Shown in pieces: positions 35,677 through 45,105 of a stretch of 64,000 bases of DNA. Location of the stretch: the NCBI GenBank assembly GCA_022450045.1, contig JAKURD010000005.1, positions 98,024 through 162,023 of the forward strand, given 5' to 3'. Below the pieces are notes generated by a model that saw only the letters and a program-made list of their open reading frames with translations, had not been told where the DNA came from and made no database searches. Each line of letters starts with the position of its first letter. Within the stretch, counting starts at the first letter, position 1. The position numbers and the translations under genes were made by a program. This DNA is from Gracilimonas sp. (GTDB lineage Bacteria > Bacteroidota > Rhodothermia > Balneolales > Balneolaceae).

Positions 35677-38556
35677 TTGAGAATAATAAGGCTCATCTTA
35701 ATATCGGCCATCTTTATCTCTATAAACGTGGCTTGCCTTGAGGCCCAGCCACAAATTGGGTCTGAAATTCTAGCACATTATTCGCCCGAAGAGTACGGAG
35801 GCTTTGTTCAAAACTGGTCCGTCAATCAGTTACAGAACGGGGTAATGGTTTTTGGAAACGGTATGGGTATGCTTTTCTTTGACGGGACCAAATGGACCTT
35901 TCTTCACAGCAACAATAATAAAATGATCCGATCTTTGCTGGAAATGGAAAATGGAGAAATGTATTATGGCGGGAATCAGGAGATAGGAAAGCTCGAGTTC
36001 AATGACAGAGGAGAACCCATACTTCAGCCTTTTGAAAACCTTAAAGATTATAGTTTTTCAGACGTTTATGATGCTTTCGAATTTAACGGTGAAGCTTATT
36101 TCAGAAGTTTTGATTACTTATTTAAAATAAATGAAAATGATCAAATTAAGGCTGTGCTTGAACGTCAGAAAAATAATATTGGTACGGCAATTAACCACGG
36201 AGACAGGTTGCTGGTTACAATTTATAATCAAGGATTATATGAACTGGACAAAGACTCTTTGATTCATTTGGCTCAGGGAACCAGCCTGAAGGATAAATTA
36301 GTGTATAAAATGCACAGTCTGAATCCTGATACATTGTTGATTATGACACGGGCCAGTGGGCTATTTATTTACGAAGGACTGGAAATAAAACCATTTAAAA
36401 CGGAAGTAGATGAACAACTAAGGCAATACAGGGTATATCGGGCTGAAACTCTTCATTCCGGGAATATAGCACTTGCAACTCTTGGGGGAGGTGTTTTTGT
36501 GATTACTCCCACCGGCGAACTGGTAACTGTAATTGATGAAGATGACGGCCTCCGGGACCTACAAGTATTTGGGCTTTTTGAGGATATGGAAAATAACTTA
36601 TGGTTAGCTTTGAATACGGGTATTACTAAAGTTTCAATACAAACTAATGCTAAAGTATTCAGTGATATTAATGGACTTGAGGGCAGTGTTATTGAAATTG
36701 TTGACACCGATCAAGGAGTTGTAATTGGGACAACATCCGGGCTTTATAGCTATGAATATGAATTTGGAAAAATTTTAAAAAAAATCATCCCTGAAATTTC
36801 CAGGGTTTTTTCGATTGCAAAAATAGATAATAATCTAATTATAGCATCATCTGAAGGTTTATATCATTTATATGATGGGGTAATAGAGCGAGTTGACTCA
36901 AAATCATATAGATCGGTGACGGCCGATAGTGAAAGCAAAATGATTTTTGCTTCTACATATCAAATTATTAAGAGATGGATTTTGAAAGATAATAAATTGA
37001 GAGATCCTGCAGAACATGCTGTGGATGATATAGTTGCCAAACAGATGTTATATGATACAGAAAACAACGAAGTCAGGGCAGTTTCTTTAGAAGATGAATT
37101 CTACCTGGGCACTTTATCCTCAAAGATTAACTTTAGAAAAATAGCTTCCGTAAACATTAACAATATTACTGATTTGGATTTAGTAGAGGACAGATTATTT
37201 ATTTCTGCAGTTAATGGGTTATACGAGTATGATAGAACCACCGATAGTTTAATAATAACTGATTATTTTGGAGACCATGATATATTAAACGGAAATCAGA
37301 TTTTTAGGCTGGAAGAGGTTGACGAAAACAGTTTTTGGGTAGTTGCAGATAAACATTTGAACAGACTTGAAAAAGACGGTGAGAATTGGAACGTTATCAA
37401 TAGGCCTTTTAAATATTTAAGCCGGTTTTTCGAACCTTATGTAGTATTGGAAAGTGATCATCAAGATCTATGGCTTGGATCTGATTCAAAAATAATTTGG
37501 CTGAAAAGTTCAGAATACAATCCTTCAATCACTCCTCCGATTACCCGCATATCAACTATTTTTCTTGAAAAAGACTCTTTGTTTTATGGTGGGTTTGGGG
37601 AATTTGATGACAATATCAGGTTTCCATATGAACAGAAAGAATTTAGGTTTGAATTTAGTAACTCGAGTTACTTAGCATCTGCACTCAATCAATATCAGTT
37701 TCAGTTAGAAGGATATGATGATGTTTGGAGCGATTGGAGGAAGGAAACCCGTAAGGATTATACAAATCTCATGGAAGGTTCTTACACTTTTAAAGTTCGG
37801 AGTAAAGATGTGTTTGATGAAATTGGAACAGAAGCCAGTTTTGCCTTTGTTATTCTCCCTCCGTGGTATAGAACCTGGTGGGCATATTTACTCTATACTT
37901 TTACTATTGCAGGGATCTTGTATATGGCTTACAAGATCAGGGTAAATCAATTGTTGCGGGTTGAACGCATTCGGAATAACATTGCCAGTGATCTTCATGA
38001 TGAGGTTAGTGCCACACTCAGTAGCATCAGTTATTTTGCGCAGGCCATCCAAAGTGATAAGGTTAAGAAAGATAAAGACCGCTTTGTGAAGCTGATCGCT
38101 AACAGTGCAGGGGATGCCAAAGAAAAGATCACCGACATCGTATGGGCTATCAATCCGGAACATGACGACTGGCAAGCTTTTCTGTCAAAATGCAGGAGGT
38201 ATGCTTCCGATCTTTTGGAGAGTAAAAACATGAAATACAGCCTTAAGATCGATGAATATATTCCCGGAAAGCTGGATATGCAGTTGCGACAGCACCTATG
38301 GCTGATCTTCAAAGAGATGGTGACCAACGCCACCCGCCACTCCAATGCCAGGCAGCTGGATGTGATCATGAATTACGAAGCCGGGCAGTTAAAATTGGTA
38401 GTCCAAGATGATGGAAAGGGAATAGAAATTGACAAAGTTAAAAAAGGGAACGGTCTGGTGAATATCCAAAAGAGGGTGGATCTAATTGGAGGAGATATTA
38501 CACTTAAAACCTCTGACGGATTTGGTACCCGCTGGATCTTAAAAGTTTCGATTTAA
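35677..38556 (+). CDS. Propeller-type sensor histidine kinase (two-component regulator propeller, Y_Y_Y, HisKA_3)
   Basis: 959 residues from a TTG start. A signal-peptide-like N-terminus is followed by a periplasmic beta-propeller of about 600 residues (repeats such as NNLWLALNTGITKVS and FYGGNQEIGKLEF), then a Y_Y_Y domain (YQFQLEGYDDVWSDWR, EGSYTFKVRSKD). One membrane helix follows at about 732-755. The cytoplasmic part has the phospho-acceptor His in SDLHDEVSATLS (near 773) and an HATPase domain with DDGKGIE and GNGLVNIQKRVDLIGG. It is a membrane sensor of the HisKA_3 type paired with the regulator downstream. The signal sensed is unknown. Confidence 0.92.
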   Translation: MRIIRLILISAIFISINVACLEAQPQIGSEILAHYSPEEYGGFVQNWSVNQLQNGVMVFGNGMGMLFFDGTKWTFLHSNNNKMIRSLLEMENGEMYYGGNQEIGKLEFNDRGEPILQPFENLKDYSFSDVYDAFEFNGEAYFRSFDYLFKINENDQIKAVLERQKNNIGTAINHGDRLLVTIYNQGLYELDKDSLIHLAQGTSLKDKLVYKMHSLNPDTLLIMTRASGLFIYEGLEIKPFKTEVDEQLRQYRVYRAETLHSGNIALATLGGGVFVITPTGELVTVIDEDDGLRDLQVFGLFEDMENNLWLALNTGITKVSIQTNAKVFSDINGLEGSVIEIVDTDQGVVIGTTSGLYSYEYEFGKILKKIIPEISRVFSIAKIDNNLIIASSEGLYHLYDGVIERVDSKSYRSVTADSESKMIFASTYQIIKRWILKDNKLRDPAEHAVDDIVAKQMLYDTENNEVRAVSLEDEFYLGTLSSKINFRKIASVNINNITDLDLVEDRLFISAVNGLYEYDRTTDSLIITDYFGDHDILNGNQIFRLEEVDENSFWVVADKHLNRLEKDGENWNVINRPFKYLSRFFEPYVVLESDHQDLWLGSDSKIIWLKSSEYNPSITPPITRISTIFLEKDSLFYGGFGEFDDNIRFPYEQKEFRFEFSNSSYLASALNQYQFQLEGYDDVWSDWRKETRKDYTNLMEGSYTFKVRSKDVFDEIGTEASFAFVILPPWYRTWWAYLLYTFTIAGILYMAYKIRVNQLLRVERIRNNIASDLHDEVSATLSSISYFAQAIQSDKVKKDKDRFVKLIANSAGDAKEKITDIVWAINPEHDDWQAFLSKCRRYASDLLESKNMKYSLKIDEYIPGKLDMQLRQHLWLIFKEMVTNATRHSNARQLDVIMNYEAGQLKLVVQDDGKGIEIDKVKKGNGLVNIQKRVDLIGGDITLKTSDGFGTRWILKVSI

Positions 38557-38558
38557 TG

Positions 38559-38585
38559 AAAACCACATTGTTATGCAGTGTTATT
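38559..38585. promoter_or_regulatory. Palindromic site B (CCRCAT-N4-ATGYRG) between kinase and regulator
   Basis: CCACAT-TGTT-ATGCAG, 2 bp after the kinase stop and about 45 bp before the regulator start. Its 26-bp context aligns with sites A and C. Confidence 0.5.
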
Positions 38586-38630
38586 TTCTGCATAAGGCCT
38601 TAGATTTAAATATCTAATCTGAAACCCAAA

Positions 38631-39275
38631 ATGGATCAAGTGATAAAAATAGGCATTGTAGAGGATAATGAGTACATGAGAGAGGGATGGGAGACCTTCA
38701 TTGAGCATGAGGAGGATCTTGCAGTGATCGGTAGTTTTGGGTCTTGTGAAGAAGCGTTCGAATCGGATGCCATTAACAGGGTAGATCTGATGATCATGGA
38801 CATCGGGTTACCCGGTATGACGGGCATTGAGGGAGTTAAGTATATGCGCGAACATCATCCCGATGTTAACATCATAATGGCAACTATTCACGATGACAAT
38901 GATCACATTTTTGACGCCTTGAAAGCCGGTGCGGTTGGCTATCTCATGAAAAAAGTAACTCCGGATGAATTGGTAGAAGCCATTCGGAATGCGCATAAAG
39001 GCGGCTCACCCATCACCCCGAACATTGCCCGCAAGATTATTTCCACTTTTCAGCAGGCAGCATACATGGAGGAGGAACTCTCAGAGCGGGAGATCCAGAT
39101 CTTAAACCAGCTCTCTACAGGCCGGTCTTATGCAGCTATAGGCAAAGAGATCTATTTATCGGTGGATGGTGTCCGTCATCATATTCGTAATATTTATCAA
39201 AAACTGGAGGTTCACAGTCGCTCAGAGGCTATTGCAAAAGGAATTAATAAAAAAATTATACGCCCAAACGACTGA
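38631..39275 (+). CDS. NarL/FixJ-type response regulator
   Basis: 214 residues. Receiver domain with the acidic pair ED at 11-12, phospho-acceptor D57 (MIMDIGLPGMTG) and Lys 107/108. LuxR-type HTH at about 150-210 (LSEREIQILNQLSTGRSYAAIGKEIYLSVDGVRHHIRNIYQKL). It lies 74 bp after the propeller kinase gene and is its evident partner. The spacing and the palindrome in the gap leave room for its own promoter and autoregulation. Confidence 0.93.
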   Translation: MDQVIKIGIVEDNEYMREGWETFIEHEEDLAVIGSFGSCEEAFESDAINRVDLMIMDIGLPGMTGIEGVKYMREHHPDVNIIMATIHDDNDHIFDALKAGAVGYLMKKVTPDELVEAIRNAHKGGSPITPNIARKIISTFQQAAYMEEELSEREIQILNQLSTGRSYAAIGKEIYLSVDGVRHHIRNIYQKLEVHSRSEAIAKGINKKIIRPND

Positions 39276-39288
39276 CAGATGATTTGTG

Positions 39289-39314
39289 AAGACCACATAA
39301 TTATGCGGTTCATT
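39289..39314. promoter_or_regulatory. Palindromic site C (CCRCAT-N4-ATGYRG)
   Basis: CCACAT-AATT-ATGCGG, about 15 bp after the regulator stop. It is the most symmetric of the three copies. Confidence 0.5.
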
Positions 39315-39380
39315 TCTAAATATCCTTCTTTAGATTTTTAAAGCATTAGTCCTTCCAAGACTAAACTAACCTTAGACACC

Positions 39381-39416
39381 AAAACCCTGCTTTTTGATAA
39401 AAGCAGGGTTTTTTTA
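39381..39416 (+). terminator. Intrinsic terminator after the two-component genes
   Basis: AAAACCCTGCTTTT and AAAAGCAGGGTTTT form a 14-bp stem with a TGAT loop, followed by T residues. Confidence 0.9.
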
Positions 39417-39483
39417 TTTCACATGCAGTGAAAATATCCCGATATTCCGCCCGAATTTCAGTTGTATCAAATAAGCAGTCTTT

Positions 39484-40854
39484 ATGAAAGAATTTATCCG
39501 AATCGCATCAGGTCAGGGTTTTTGGGGCGATCTTCCGAACGCTCCGGTTAATCAGGCAAAAAAAGGACCCATCGATTATCTTGTAATGGATTATCTGGCT
39601 GAAGTCACCATGTCCATTATGCAGAAACAACGGATGCGAAATCCGGATTGGGGATATGCCAGAGATTTTGTGAATGTTGTGGAACAGGTGTTGCCAGAGA
39701 TCAAAAATGATGGGATCAAAGTGATCAGCAATGCAGGCGGGGTGAACCCAAATGCTTGTAAAGATGAGATCCTGAAAGTTGCCAAAAAGAAAGGATATAC
39801 CGGACTCAAAGTAGCGGTTGTGGACGGGGATGACATTCTGGAACAAATTGATGAGCTGATCGCTGATGGACACGAACTTAAGAACATGGATGACGGCCGC
39901 CCGATCTCAACGATCAAGGATCAGCTATTGAGTGCCAATGTTTATTTTGGATGCCAGCCTATTGTTGAAGCGCTTGCCAAAGGGGCGGATGTGATTATCA
40001 CAGGCCGTGTTACAGATACCGGGCTAACCCTTGCTCCCATGATCCACGAATTTGGCTGGGAATCGGATGATTTTGATAAGATAGCTATAGGTACTATTGC
40101 CGGGCATATTCTGGAATGCGGAGCTCAATCCTCAGGCGGTAACTTTACGGATTGGGAAAAGGTGGAAGACTTTACAGATATCGGTTTCCCGATCGTACAG
40201 GCATATCCCAATGGCGAGTTTTTTGTTACCAAGCATGAGGGAACCGGCGGACTTGTAAGTGCCATGACGGTAAAAGAGCAATTGCTTTATGAAATTGGGG
40301 ATCCGGCTGAGTATATCACTCCTGATGTGATAGCAGATTTTACTTCCATTAAAGTGGAGGAGACCGGGAAGAACAAAGTTAAAGTAACCGGAATTAAAGG
40401 CCATCCTGATACGCCTACTTATAAAGTTTCAGCAAGTTATAATGACGGCTATAAATTAGCTGCAACCCTGGTTTACTGCTGGCCCGATGCACTTAAGAAA
40501 GCCGTAAAAGGTGCGGAAATTCTTGAGAAAAGGGCGGAAGCTCTTGGGCTTGAATTCAATGAGTTTAACAAAGAATACATCGGCTATAATGGCAATTCAG
40601 AAAAACCCATTACAGAGGAAGCTTTGAATACCGAATTTGATGAGATCCAGATGCGGGTATCGGTATCGGGAGAACGTAAAAACGATTTAAATCGCTTTGG
40701 GATGGAAATTGCACCTCTTATCTTAACCGGGCCCAGCGGAGTTACAGGCTTTGCCGGCGGGCGCCCTAAAGCAAGTGACGTAGTGGCTTACTGGCCTGCA
40801 TTATTGGACAAAGGGGCTGTCACACCAAGAGTCACAGTTTTTGAAATTGATTAA
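39484..40854 (+). CDS. AtuA-like (DUF1446) acyclic-terpene/branched-acid utilisation protein
   Basis: 456 residues. FIRIASGQGFWGDLPNAP at the start, ISNAGGVNPNACKDEI, and GRVTDTGLTLAPMIHEFGW are hallmarks of the DUF1446/AtuA family. In Pseudomonas AtuA is encoded with the citronellol catabolism genes; in many bacteria a homologue lies near methylcrotonyl-CoA or acyl-CoA carboxylase genes. Here such a carboxylase subunit is about 16 kb away, so a link to branched-chain acid breakdown is only suggestive. Confidence 0.82.
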   Translation: MKEFIRIASGQGFWGDLPNAPVNQAKKGPIDYLVMDYLAEVTMSIMQKQRMRNPDWGYARDFVNVVEQVLPEIKNDGIKVISNAGGVNPNACKDEILKVAKKKGYTGLKVAVVDGDDILEQIDELIADGHELKNMDDGRPISTIKDQLLSANVYFGCQPIVEALAKGADVIITGRVTDTGLTLAPMIHEFGWESDDFDKIAIGTIAGHILECGAQSSGGNFTDWEKVEDFTDIGFPIVQAYPNGEFFVTKHEGTGGLVSAMTVKEQLLYEIGDPAEYITPDVIADFTSIKVEETGKNKVKVTGIKGHPDTPTYKVSASYNDGYKLAATLVYCWPDALKKAVKGAEILEKRAEALGLEFNEFNKEYIGYNGNSEKPITEEALNTEFDEIQMRVSVSGERKNDLNRFGMEIAPLILTGPSGVTGFAGGRPKASDVVAYWPALLDKGAVTPRVTVFEID

Positions 40855-40892
40855 AGATAACCGCCGATAAATTTTTCAACGGCAAAATACAG

Positions 40893-41927
40893 ATGAATAT
40901 GAAGATCGCAGTAATTGGAGCAGGAATTTCAGGGTTGGCAGCAGGTCGTGAACTGGTAAAAGCAGGACACGAAGTTGTGGTTTTTGAAAAAAGCGGAGGC
41001 TATGGAGGGCGGCTTGCAACCCGCTATGCAGGTAAAGGAAATGAACAGAAGCTTGATCATGGGGTTCCCTGCTTCACAGCCAAATCCGAAGAATTTAAAG
41101 AGCTTGTTGCTGAGTTAACTTCCAAAGGGATATTGACTACCTGGGAGGGAATCTTTGCACATCGCGATGAAAACGGTGAAATATCAGAATCAAGTCCTGA
41201 TTCTGAATATTACATTGCAAAAGAAGGCATGAATTCAATTGGGAGGTATATTGGCCGGAATCTGGATATTCGCTTCAATGAGAAAGTGGGAGGTTTGACA
41301 CACATCGGTGAAAACAGGCGAAAGAAGAAAAGCTGGATGCTGAATTTCCCCACAGCCTTAACTGAAAGTGCGGATGCCGTCGTGATCTCAGCTCCGACCC
41401 GCCACGCTTATGCCTTGCTTAATACCACCATCGATGAAATCGAAACATTGAAGATGGTTCGTGAAATTGACGAGGTGGAATATGAGTCTCAGTTCACACT
41501 TCTAAGCGGTTATTCCGGAGTGCAAATGCCGGAATGGAATGCTTTGGAATGTGATGATGATATCATTGAATGGATCTCGAATGAATCTACTAAAAGAAAT
41601 TCGGGTAAGAATGCCTTAGTAATTCATACTACTTCTGAATTTGCTAAAAAGAATATGGATACTGCTCGGGAAAAGGTTGAAGAGCTTATCGCAGACCGAT
41701 TGACAACGATCTTGGGGGGATGGGCCGCACTTCCGGAGTGGCAGCAGCTTCACTTCTGGAGATACAGTCGAGTTAAAAATCCTCTTCCGCACGATTTTAT
41801 GGAGATTCGCGGAAACGACACGCCGCTCGCTTTGGTTGGAGGCTATATGAATGGCAACACCGTTGAATCGGCATACCTTTCAGGATTAAAGCTTGGGAAA
41901 CACTGGGCTGAACAATTCGCTGACTAA
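40893..41927 (+). CDS. FAD-dependent oxidoreductase (renalase/amine-oxidase-like)
   Basis: 344 residues with the dinucleotide fold IAVIGAGISGLAAGRELVKAGHEVVVFEKSGGYGGRLATRY at the N-terminus and a C-terminal ALVGGYMNGNTVESAYLSG typical of renalase-type flavoproteins. ATG 40893 is used; ATG 40899 is an alternative. Substrate unknown. It lies about 40 bp after the AtuA-like gene and about 30 bp before the ABC exporter, all on the same strand. Confidence 0.82.
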   Translation: MNMKIAVIGAGISGLAAGRELVKAGHEVVVFEKSGGYGGRLATRYAGKGNEQKLDHGVPCFTAKSEEFKELVAELTSKGILTTWEGIFAHRDENGEISESSPDSEYYIAKEGMNSIGRYIGRNLDIRFNEKVGGLTHIGENRRKKKSWMLNFPTALTESADAVVISAPTRHAYALLNTTIDEIETLKMVREIDEVEYESQFTLLSGYSGVQMPEWNALECDDDIIEWISNESTKRNSGKNALVIHTTSEFAKKNMDTAREKVEELIADRLTTILGGWAALPEWQQLHFWRYSRVKNPLPHDFMEIRGNDTPLALVGGYMNGNTVESAYLSGLKLGKHWAEQFAD

Positions 41928-41959
41928 AAATAATATTAAGCCAACTAACCGGATCAGGT

Positions 41960-43753
41960 TTGGGCGCTCTTAAAGAACTCAACAAATACCTTAAGAAGTA
42001 TAAAGGCACGATGGTACTCGGAGCCCTTTTCTTGACGGCTTCCAATTTTTTCCTCGTTTGGATACCGGTGCTTATACGCCGCACCATGGATGAAGTGGAA
42101 TCACTTGGTAATGAAGGATTTGAAGTTCCATCCAATATCGTTCAAACGCTTTTTTCTACAGAAGCCTCCAAGATTCTGGCTACCAATTCTTTGATACTCA
42201 TTGGCACGGTGATGTTGTATGGCGTTCTGTTATTTGCCACCCGCCAAACCCTGATCGTGACTTCCCGGAAGGTGGAGTTTGACATCCGGAATGACATTGT
42301 GAAGAAATTAATGAATTTGCCCCAGCGTTATTTCGCGGAAAATTCATCCGGAGAAACTTATGTACGGGCTACGGAAGATGTTGGAAAAGTACGCGATTAT
42401 TACGGCCCGGTTATCATGTACAGTATTAATACCATAACGCGTGCCGGTTTTGTTTTGGCCATGATGTTTTTTGTAAATCCTGAACTGACCTTCTGGGCTC
42501 TCATTCCTCTGCCTTTCATTTCTGTATTTGCTTACTGGATCACCGGGTTCATACACCGGCATTCTACCATTATTCAGGAGCAATATTCTACCATGGCAGG
42601 CCGGGCTAAAGAGACCTTTTCTGCCATTCGTTTGATCAAAGCGTACAATCGCATCGACTATGAACAGCAGCTTTTTGAGAATGAAAGTGAGGATTACCGG
42701 AAAAAGAAATTACGTCTTGATATGATTGAATCCTTGTTTCATCCGGCACTCAACTTTCTTATTGGGTTATCGTTGCTGATCGTTGTATGGAAAGGCGGAG
42801 AAATGGTAATAGAAGGGACGATAACGGTAGGTAACATCGCGGAATTCCTGATCTATGTTGCATATCTGACTTGGCCTGTCGCTGCTTTGGGTTACACGAC
42901 CAATCGATTTCAGCGATCACTTGCTTCATGGAATCGAATACAGGAATTAATGAACGAACCGATCGAGATCAAAGATGCTGAAGACAAGGTAGATCAGGAA
43001 GTGAAAGGGCATTTACAATTTAAGGGAGTAGGTTTTAATTATCCCGGTTCAGACGAAATGGTGCTCAAGAATATATCGTTTGAGATCAATCCAGGTGAGA
43101 ATATTGCTATTGTAGGCAGAACCGGCTCAGGGAAATCAACATTGGTACAATTAATACCCCGATTATTCGACCCAACGGAAGGAGAAATATTACTGGACGG
43201 TAAAAACTTGAAAAATTGGTCTCTTTCAAGAATAAGGGAAGCAATTGGTTTTGTACCTCAGGAAACCTTCTTATTTTCAGATACGATCAGCGATAACATT
43301 TCATTTGGTGTTGAAGATGCTTCGGAAGCCTTGGTCGAAGAGGCAGCAGAGAAGGCACAGGTAAAAGAGAATATTTTGGATTTTGAGAAAAAATTTAAGA
43401 CTATGCTTGGAGAACGGGGTATTACCTTATCAGGTGGACAAAAGCAAAGAACAGCAATAGCAAGAGCCCTGATCAAAGACCCCAAAATCTTAATATTCGA
43501 TGATTCTCTCAGTGCAGTTGATACCAAAACAGAAGACGCGATCTTGAAACATTTACGACAAGAGTTAAGTGGAAGAACAACCATCATGATCAGTCATCGC
43601 ATTTCCACAATTAAAGACGCAGACAAAATTTACTATATAGAAGAAGGACAAATTGTAGAGACAGGTACCCACGAAGCCTTGTTGGCTAAAGATGGCAGAT
43701 ATACAGCTATGTACAACAAGCAAATATTAGAACAAGAATTGGCAGAAATATAA
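41960..43753 (+). CDS. Half ABC exporter with degenerate catalytic site (subunit A)
   Basis: 597 residues from a TTG start. The GGATCAGG upstream and the GALKELNKYLKKYKG beginning fit exporters of this class. The N-terminal six-helix membrane domain is followed by an NBD with Walker A GRTGSGKST and canonical signature LSGGQKQR. The Walker B Glu is replaced by Asp (ILIFDDSLSAVD), and the H-loop ISHRIST is present. This is the pattern of the degenerate-site subunit of heterodimeric exporters such as TM287. The likely partner is at 45106, with RNase Z between them. Confidence 0.88.
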   Translation: MGALKELNKYLKKYKGTMVLGALFLTASNFFLVWIPVLIRRTMDEVESLGNEGFEVPSNIVQTLFSTEASKILATNSLILIGTVMLYGVLLFATRQTLIVTSRKVEFDIRNDIVKKLMNLPQRYFAENSSGETYVRATEDVGKVRDYYGPVIMYSINTITRAGFVLAMMFFVNPELTFWALIPLPFISVFAYWITGFIHRHSTIIQEQYSTMAGRAKETFSAIRLIKAYNRIDYEQQLFENESEDYRKKKLRLDMIESLFHPALNFLIGLSLLIVVWKGGEMVIEGTITVGNIAEFLIYVAYLTWPVAALGYTTNRFQRSLASWNRIQELMNEPIEIKDAEDKVDQEVKGHLQFKGVGFNYPGSDEMVLKNISFEINPGENIAIVGRTGSGKSTLVQLIPRLFDPTEGEILLDGKNLKNWSLSRIREAIGFVPQETFLFSDTISDNISFGVEDASEALVEEAAEKAQVKENILDFEKKFKTMLGERGITLSGGQKQRTAIARALIKDPKILIFDDSLSAVDTKTEDAILKHLRQELSGRTTIMISHRISTIKDADKIYYIEEGQIVETGTHEALLAKDGRYTAMYNKQILEQELAEI

Positions 43754-43818
43754 ATAAACCGGGGCTCCTTGTATGAAAGCAATGCCCCAACAAAACATAC
43801 ATTACGGGAGATAGAACA

Positions 43819-45093
43819 ATGATTGTAGTACCTTTAGGAGTAGCATCGGCAACCCCAACAGCCGTTCGGCATCTACCCTCAGTTGCCTTATGGAGAGAAG
43901 GAAGTGTATTCCTTTTCGATTGTGGAGAAAATACACAAATGCGCATGCTGCAAGCCGGCATCAAGAGATCAAAGATCGAAGCAATATTCATCACACATTT
44001 TGATGTAGATCACTATTCAGGATTGCTTGGTTTGCTGGCCACACTTCAGCTTCAACGCAGAGAAAAACCATTGCACATTGTTGGTCCGAAAGGAATTAAG
44101 GATTTTGTGGAATGGAATTTAAAATTCGCAGACATTGATACCAATTATGAGATCACCTTCCACGAGATCGCAGAAGATATTGAATCGGACGTGGTGCATG
44201 ATGAAGATGAATATTATGTAGAAGCCCGACCGCTCAAGCATACCAAATTCTGTGTTGGATATCGGTTTCAGGAAAAGGATAAACCCGGAAAAGTTGATGC
44301 TGATAAGGCAGAGAAAATGGGGATATCGAAAGATGAGCAGTTCAAAGAATTGAAAGCCGGAAAAGATGTAACCCTGAATGATGGCAGCGTTGTTAAATCA
44401 TCGGATATAGTAGGCCATCCTCGTCCTGGCGACAGCTTTGCATACGTCACCGATACAGAATATACACCAAATGCCGTTAAACTGGCTATGAACACCAACA
44501 TCCTTTATCATGAAGCCACCTTTGGTAAAGAACTGAAAGATAAAGCTGGTGAAACAGGACATTCTTCCACAGTAGATGCTGCACGTGTGGCAACCGAAGC
44601 TCAAACTAAACTTCTGGTGATCGGACATTTCTCAGCTCGGTACACCAATGAACATGATTTACTGAAAGAGGCCCGCGAAGGATTCTATCCCGCTTGGCTG
44701 GCGAACGAACTACGCCCTATTTTCACGGATCCAATGCACGAACGGGGCATTATTACGCCAAAAGTTGAGATCAATGAGATCGATAAGAACTCCGGCGGAA
44801 GTAATTACAAGGGGAAAAAGAACTACAAGAGCGGTGGCAAAAAGAACTTGAGGAGTCGTAAAGGCGGAAGTTCCAGCCGTGGCAGAAGCAGTTCCCGAGG
44901 TAGCAGCAGCCGGGATCGAAGTAGCAGCTCACAGAGGTCTGACAGCCGCGGTAAAAGCGACAATTACAAAAGAAAGACTTACGGAAGCAGTACCTATAGC
45001 GCAAATATAAAAGATAAAAAAGACGATTCTGATTCAAATTCACCCCGAAAGATCACTCCAAGATCTTCCTATGATGATTTTGATAGATTCTAA
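43819..45093 (+). CDS. rnz: Ribonuclease Z with altered metal motif and Ser/Arg-rich tail
   Basis: 424 residues, about 120 longer than usual RNase Z. The core has FLFDCGENTQMRM, ITHFDVDHYSGL (the usual HxHxDH, with Asp in place of the second His), TDTEYTPN, LYHEATF, GHSSTVDAA and GHFSARY. The end (residues about 320-424) is Lys/Gly- and Ser/Arg-rich, with SSRGRSSSRGSSSRDRSS, likely disordered and RNA-binding. It sits between two half-transporter genes, possibly co-transcribed. RNase Z trims tRNA 3' ends; whether the altered motif changes metal use is unknown. Confidence 0.85.
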   Translation: MIVVPLGVASATPTAVRHLPSVALWREGSVFLFDCGENTQMRMLQAGIKRSKIEAIFITHFDVDHYSGLLGLLATLQLQRREKPLHIVGPKGIKDFVEWNLKFADIDTNYEITFHEIAEDIESDVVHDEDEYYVEARPLKHTKFCVGYRFQEKDKPGKVDADKAEKMGISKDEQFKELKAGKDVTLNDGSVVKSSDIVGHPRPGDSFAYVTDTEYTPNAVKLAMNTNILYHEATFGKELKDKAGETGHSSTVDAARVATEAQTKLLVIGHFSARYTNEHDLLKEAREGFYPAWLANELRPIFTDPMHERGIITPKVEINEIDKNSGGSNYKGKKNYKSGGKKNLRSRKGGSSSRGRSSSRGSSSRDRSSSSQRSDSRGKSDNYKRKTYGSSTYSANIKDKKDDSDSNSPRKITPRSSYDDFDRF

Positions 45094-45105
45094 ACAAACA
45101 ATTAA

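Noticed and set aside
44771-45043. Cys/Ser-rich minus-strand frame
   Set aside because: Antisense of the repetitive Ser/Arg/Lys tail of RNase Z.
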